Source: Hymenopellis radicata (taxonomy: Eukaryota; Basidiomycota; Agaricomycetes; Agaricales; Physalacriaceae). From it: a stretch of 34,271 nucleotides of DNA. Below, in pieces: positions 31,864-34,271 of this stretch. The DNA lies in the NCBI GenBank assembly GCA_015501595.1, contig JADNRX010000548.1:1-34271 (forward strand), given 5' to 3'. Each line of letters begins with the position of its first letter. Position 1 is the stretch's first letter. The translations under genes and the position numbers were made by a program. The notes below the pieces were generated by a model, which was not told where the DNA came from, did no database searches, and worked only from the letters and a program-made list of their open reading frames with translations.

Positions 31864-33199
31864 TAGAGATAGGCACGAGTGTCCACCCGGGTGCATCTGC
31901 CACCCGGAGGCAAGTATTCGTGCTGCCAAAGCCATATCTGGCCACCCGTCAAAATACTTGCCACCCGCGGGTACTTGACCCGCGGGTGAAGTACTTGCCA
32001 AGTACTTGCCTTATTGGCAAGTACTTGGAGTATCCGGGTGTGCAAGTACTTGCGCAAAGTACTGGCATTGTTGAGAGTTTTTTCATGCCCGCTGACGTCC
32101 CCCGAGCAATTGCGCGGGGCATTCAACGTGCATGATGCATTCCGTGGGTGTTCACACATCCGTTAGTTTGCACTAACGAGATGTGGACACGCACGGGCCG
32201 CGAGAGGATGGTGAGGAGGCCGTAGGCGACGGTATTGGGCGAGATGTCGGTGGAAGAGGAGGAGATCCACGGAAGCTGTGTTACTGGCGGCGAGTAACCC
32301 GAGGTGGAGGTACGGCGGGGGATGGTGATGTCTGGAGCAGAGAGATGGCGCCTGCGGGACGATGAAGTAAGTAGAATTAATTACAAGCAGGGAAACGCGC
32401 ACCGTTTGGGGCTGGACGCGTCCGCAACGCCATCCAGCCCGTCGTCTGACTTCTCCTCCGTGAGCGCAGTTAACGTCTGCACGCCTGTGCCGTATTGTAG
32501 TCCCGGGCGGTCCAGGTAGCGCCGTCCCGAAGACAAACGCAAAGAAAGCACCCCGGAATGCATCCGAGGGCGCAGCGGCCGGCGCTGAGCCAAGTCAATC
32601 CCGTGGGCGATGTCCTATAGCAAGGCGGCCTCGTCCTGAGGGCTTACGCCGTCCAGATCCGTACGAAAGAGTGCCGTCGTGCAGACGAGCACCAAAATGC
32701 GCCCCGGAACGTATCCGAAGGCGCAGCAGCCGGCGCGAAGCCAAACTGCACCACAAAAGCAACAGAACACGAAGAGGAGAAGTAGATTAAGCCCCAGAAG
32801 AAGTTCTGGGGCCGACGAGCACGACACAAAGGTCGTGCTGTGATGGTAAGAGCGAAAGAGCAAGGATCTGATCAGATCGATCCTTATCCGGCAACTGCCG
32901 GGACACTCGGCGATCTCGGCGATCGCGGAATTTCTTCGACCAGGTCGTTTCTCAACGACGTTGGGCTCATTCAAGCTCAAATAAATTTGAATAAATTCTA
33001 TAAAATTTGTATCTACCTATATGCAGGTATGAGGCAAGTACTTGTGGCAAGTACTTGCCTCGGCAAAGCCATACTCGCCACCTGCGTCACCACCCGTGGG
33101 AAACAGATACTTGCCACCCGGGTGCCGGGTGCGGCACCACCCGGGTGATCGAAATACTTGCCGGCACCCGCAAGTATCTGCCACTCGTGCCGATCTCTA
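31864..33199. mobile_element. Second non-autonomous hAT-like element, sharing its core with the one at 6248
   Basis: The ends are imperfect inverted repeats: TAGAGATAGGCACGAGTG on the left and, reverse-complemented, TAGAGATCGGCACGAGTG on the right. Flanking octamers GTTTTGAG and AATTTGGG match at 5 of 8 positions, so the target duplication is decayed or the boundary is off. Both ends carry many copies of CAAGTACTTG; CCAAGTACTTGCC-TTATT-GGCAAGTACTTGG at 31998-32028 is a perfect 13-bp stem. The core 32613-33001 matches 6880-7262. A partial copy of the core start is duplicated at about 32543-32600. No transposase frame, 1336 bp. Minus frames beginning MSLNEP (here) and MSSNEP (first element) reflect the shared core and are probably not genes. 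Confidence 0.8.
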
Positions 33200-33720
33200 A
33201 ATTTGGGCGCCGCAACCGGACCCAACCGGACTTGTAAACTCTAATTGGCGGCGTCTGTCAACATCGCCAAAAATGAAGAAGAAAGCAAAAAGATACGTAT
33301 CAACCTGCCACGTCACCAACAGATGACGCGGCGGCCCAAAATCCACCACCCCACTCTTCAAGCGCGCTGTTGAGTGCGGCGGGTGGCATCACGAAGTGTC
33401 TGCTGCCCTTTTGCAGGGGCTTACACGTCCTGCACTGGCCGTTTCCGTGGAGACAATGTAAAGTCGTCTCCTGGCCCATCGATGTGCCAATGCAGAGTCG
33501 AGCACGGGTGCCGAAATCACCGACTTACAGTCGAGTGATGCTTCCATCGTTGCTGACATAAAGTCGAGCGACGGATGGTGGTGGTGTAGGGAAGAGAGAG
33601 AGTGTCAGACACCCCGATCAGATGCTTACGCATCCTTCTCGGATCTCGGCCCAAGACGCCGGATCGTGAGAAATCCTCGTGCACGTCGTTTTTCCACGCA
33701 AAAAAATAAAAATAAAATTC
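33200..33720. other. Spacer between two hAT-like elements
   Basis: No gene supported; open frames are short. Sequence GCAGAGTCGAGCACGGGTGCC at about 33492 weakly resembles an element end (AGAGATCGGCACGAGTG) and might be the left end of the third element, but this is not certain. Between 33700 and 33740 the sequence is very A-rich. Confidence 0.3.
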
Positions 33721-33916
33721 GTAAAATACACAAAAAATGCGAGTATCCACCTGGGTGTTTGCCCACGGGTACTCGCGGCCCAGAGGCAGACACCCACACT
33801 CGGGTGGATCCCCGGCTGACACTCTACTCGAGTGCGGCACACACTCGGCACTTAAGTGCCGAGTGCGGGTGCACTCAAGTGCACCCTTAAACACCCAACA
33901 CTCGTGCCCAGGTCTA
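33721..33916. mobile_element. Right end of a third hAT-like element
   Basis: Reverse-complemented, the stretch ends TAGACCTGGGCACGAGTGTT, close to the ends of the other copies (TAGAGAT.GGCACGAGTG and the 1-42 end). It contains repeated GTGCACTC/GAGTGC motifs and a perfect 24-bp palindrome at 33842-33865 centred on CTTAAG. The left end was not found, so the element may be truncated or start further left. The motif set is most like that of the element whose end lies at 1-42. Confidence 0.55.
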
Positions 33917-34271
33917 CAGGGTGCCATGATCCGATATCCGAATTAACAGTCGAAACAGTACAGTACAGCGGATCCTGAGAACTGTGCGTTGAACGTTGAT
34001 GGTACCTTTAAGGATGCATCTGAGATTCAATGATTTATAAAACTTGACTACTTATTTCTTAAGACAGCTCGGTCGCGACCGAGATAAGATAAGATTCTTA
34101 AGATTCAAATAGTGCGCCATGGTTCAAGAGCTTCTTAAATTCAAGAGCCACTCTTAAGTCATCTCACTCTTATAATTTCGGACAGTTCAACTGCAATACT
34201 GAAACACAACATAATATTACTATTAGATGACTGCATCCTACTTCACTAGCTATAGAGGGTCAGCAATGAGA
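33917..34271. other. AT-rich tail of the window, no gene
   Basis: Contains repeated CTTAAG/TTCTTAA motifs (34057, 34097, 34130, 34154). No coding frame, RNA gene or transposon end was recognised. Confidence 0.4.

Overview
The window looks like a gene-poor, transposon-rich region of a basidiomycete genome, most likely an Agaricomycete. Reasons, all read by eye from the sequence: every convincing gene is broken by spliceosomal introns of about 45-60 bp whose phases join cleanly; the protein types are a tnp2 (En/Spm, CACTA-like) transposase, an F-box/Cys-rich protein, an RNase H1 N-terminal-domain protein and AT-hook proteins, a mixture common in mushrooms; and a short-intron tRNA is present. 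No bacterial-style operons or ribosome binding sites are seen.

Left part (1-17145). A repeat of about 545 bp at 43-590 recurs in inverted orientation at 16598-17145. Between the two copies lie: a decayed multi-exon gene ending in a CCHC zinc knuckle (1459-3116, +); a 104-bp-period satellite (3331-8787, about 41 units) interrupted by a clean 1180-bp hAT-type non-autonomous transposon with an exact 8-bp target duplication (6248-7427); an intact-looking small F-box gene (9453-10393, +); a broken piece of the Mediator cyclin C gene (10658-11254, +); and a full-length four-exon tnp2 transposase (12490-16517, -) whose start lies just inside the right-hand inverted repeat. The arrangement allows, but does not prove, one ~17-kb element with long terminal inverted repeats that carries its transposase, host-derived genes and a satellite.

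Middle part (17146-23430). There are two small multi-exon genes of unknown function (17492-17928, -; 20244-20807, +), scattered decayed coding fragments, a block rich in TTTGGCAAA palindromes followed by a hairpin-forming tandem repeat (22330-22860), and a tRNA gene with an 11-nt intron and a Pol III terminator (23004-23089, -). The tRNA has a CAG (Leu) anticodon in a short-variable-loop body, which is odd.

Right part (23431-34271). A large AT-hook gene reads leftward (23436-26723) with seven clean 5' exons and a frameshifted 3' part. Diverging from it is a Thr/Ala/Pro-rich protein ending in an RNase H1 N-terminal (caulimovirus VI-like) domain (26965-28015). Further right are a small basic AT-hook-like gene (28187-28879, -), a hypothetical fragment (29133-29470, +) and another broken multi-exon gene (29925-31265, -). 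The end of the window holds a second non-autonomous hAT-like element (31864-33199) that shares an internal core with the first one but has different ends, and the right end of a third (up to 33916). The first 42 bases of the window are an end of the same family. All gene models are hand-built from splice motifs and phase and have not been aligned to any database.
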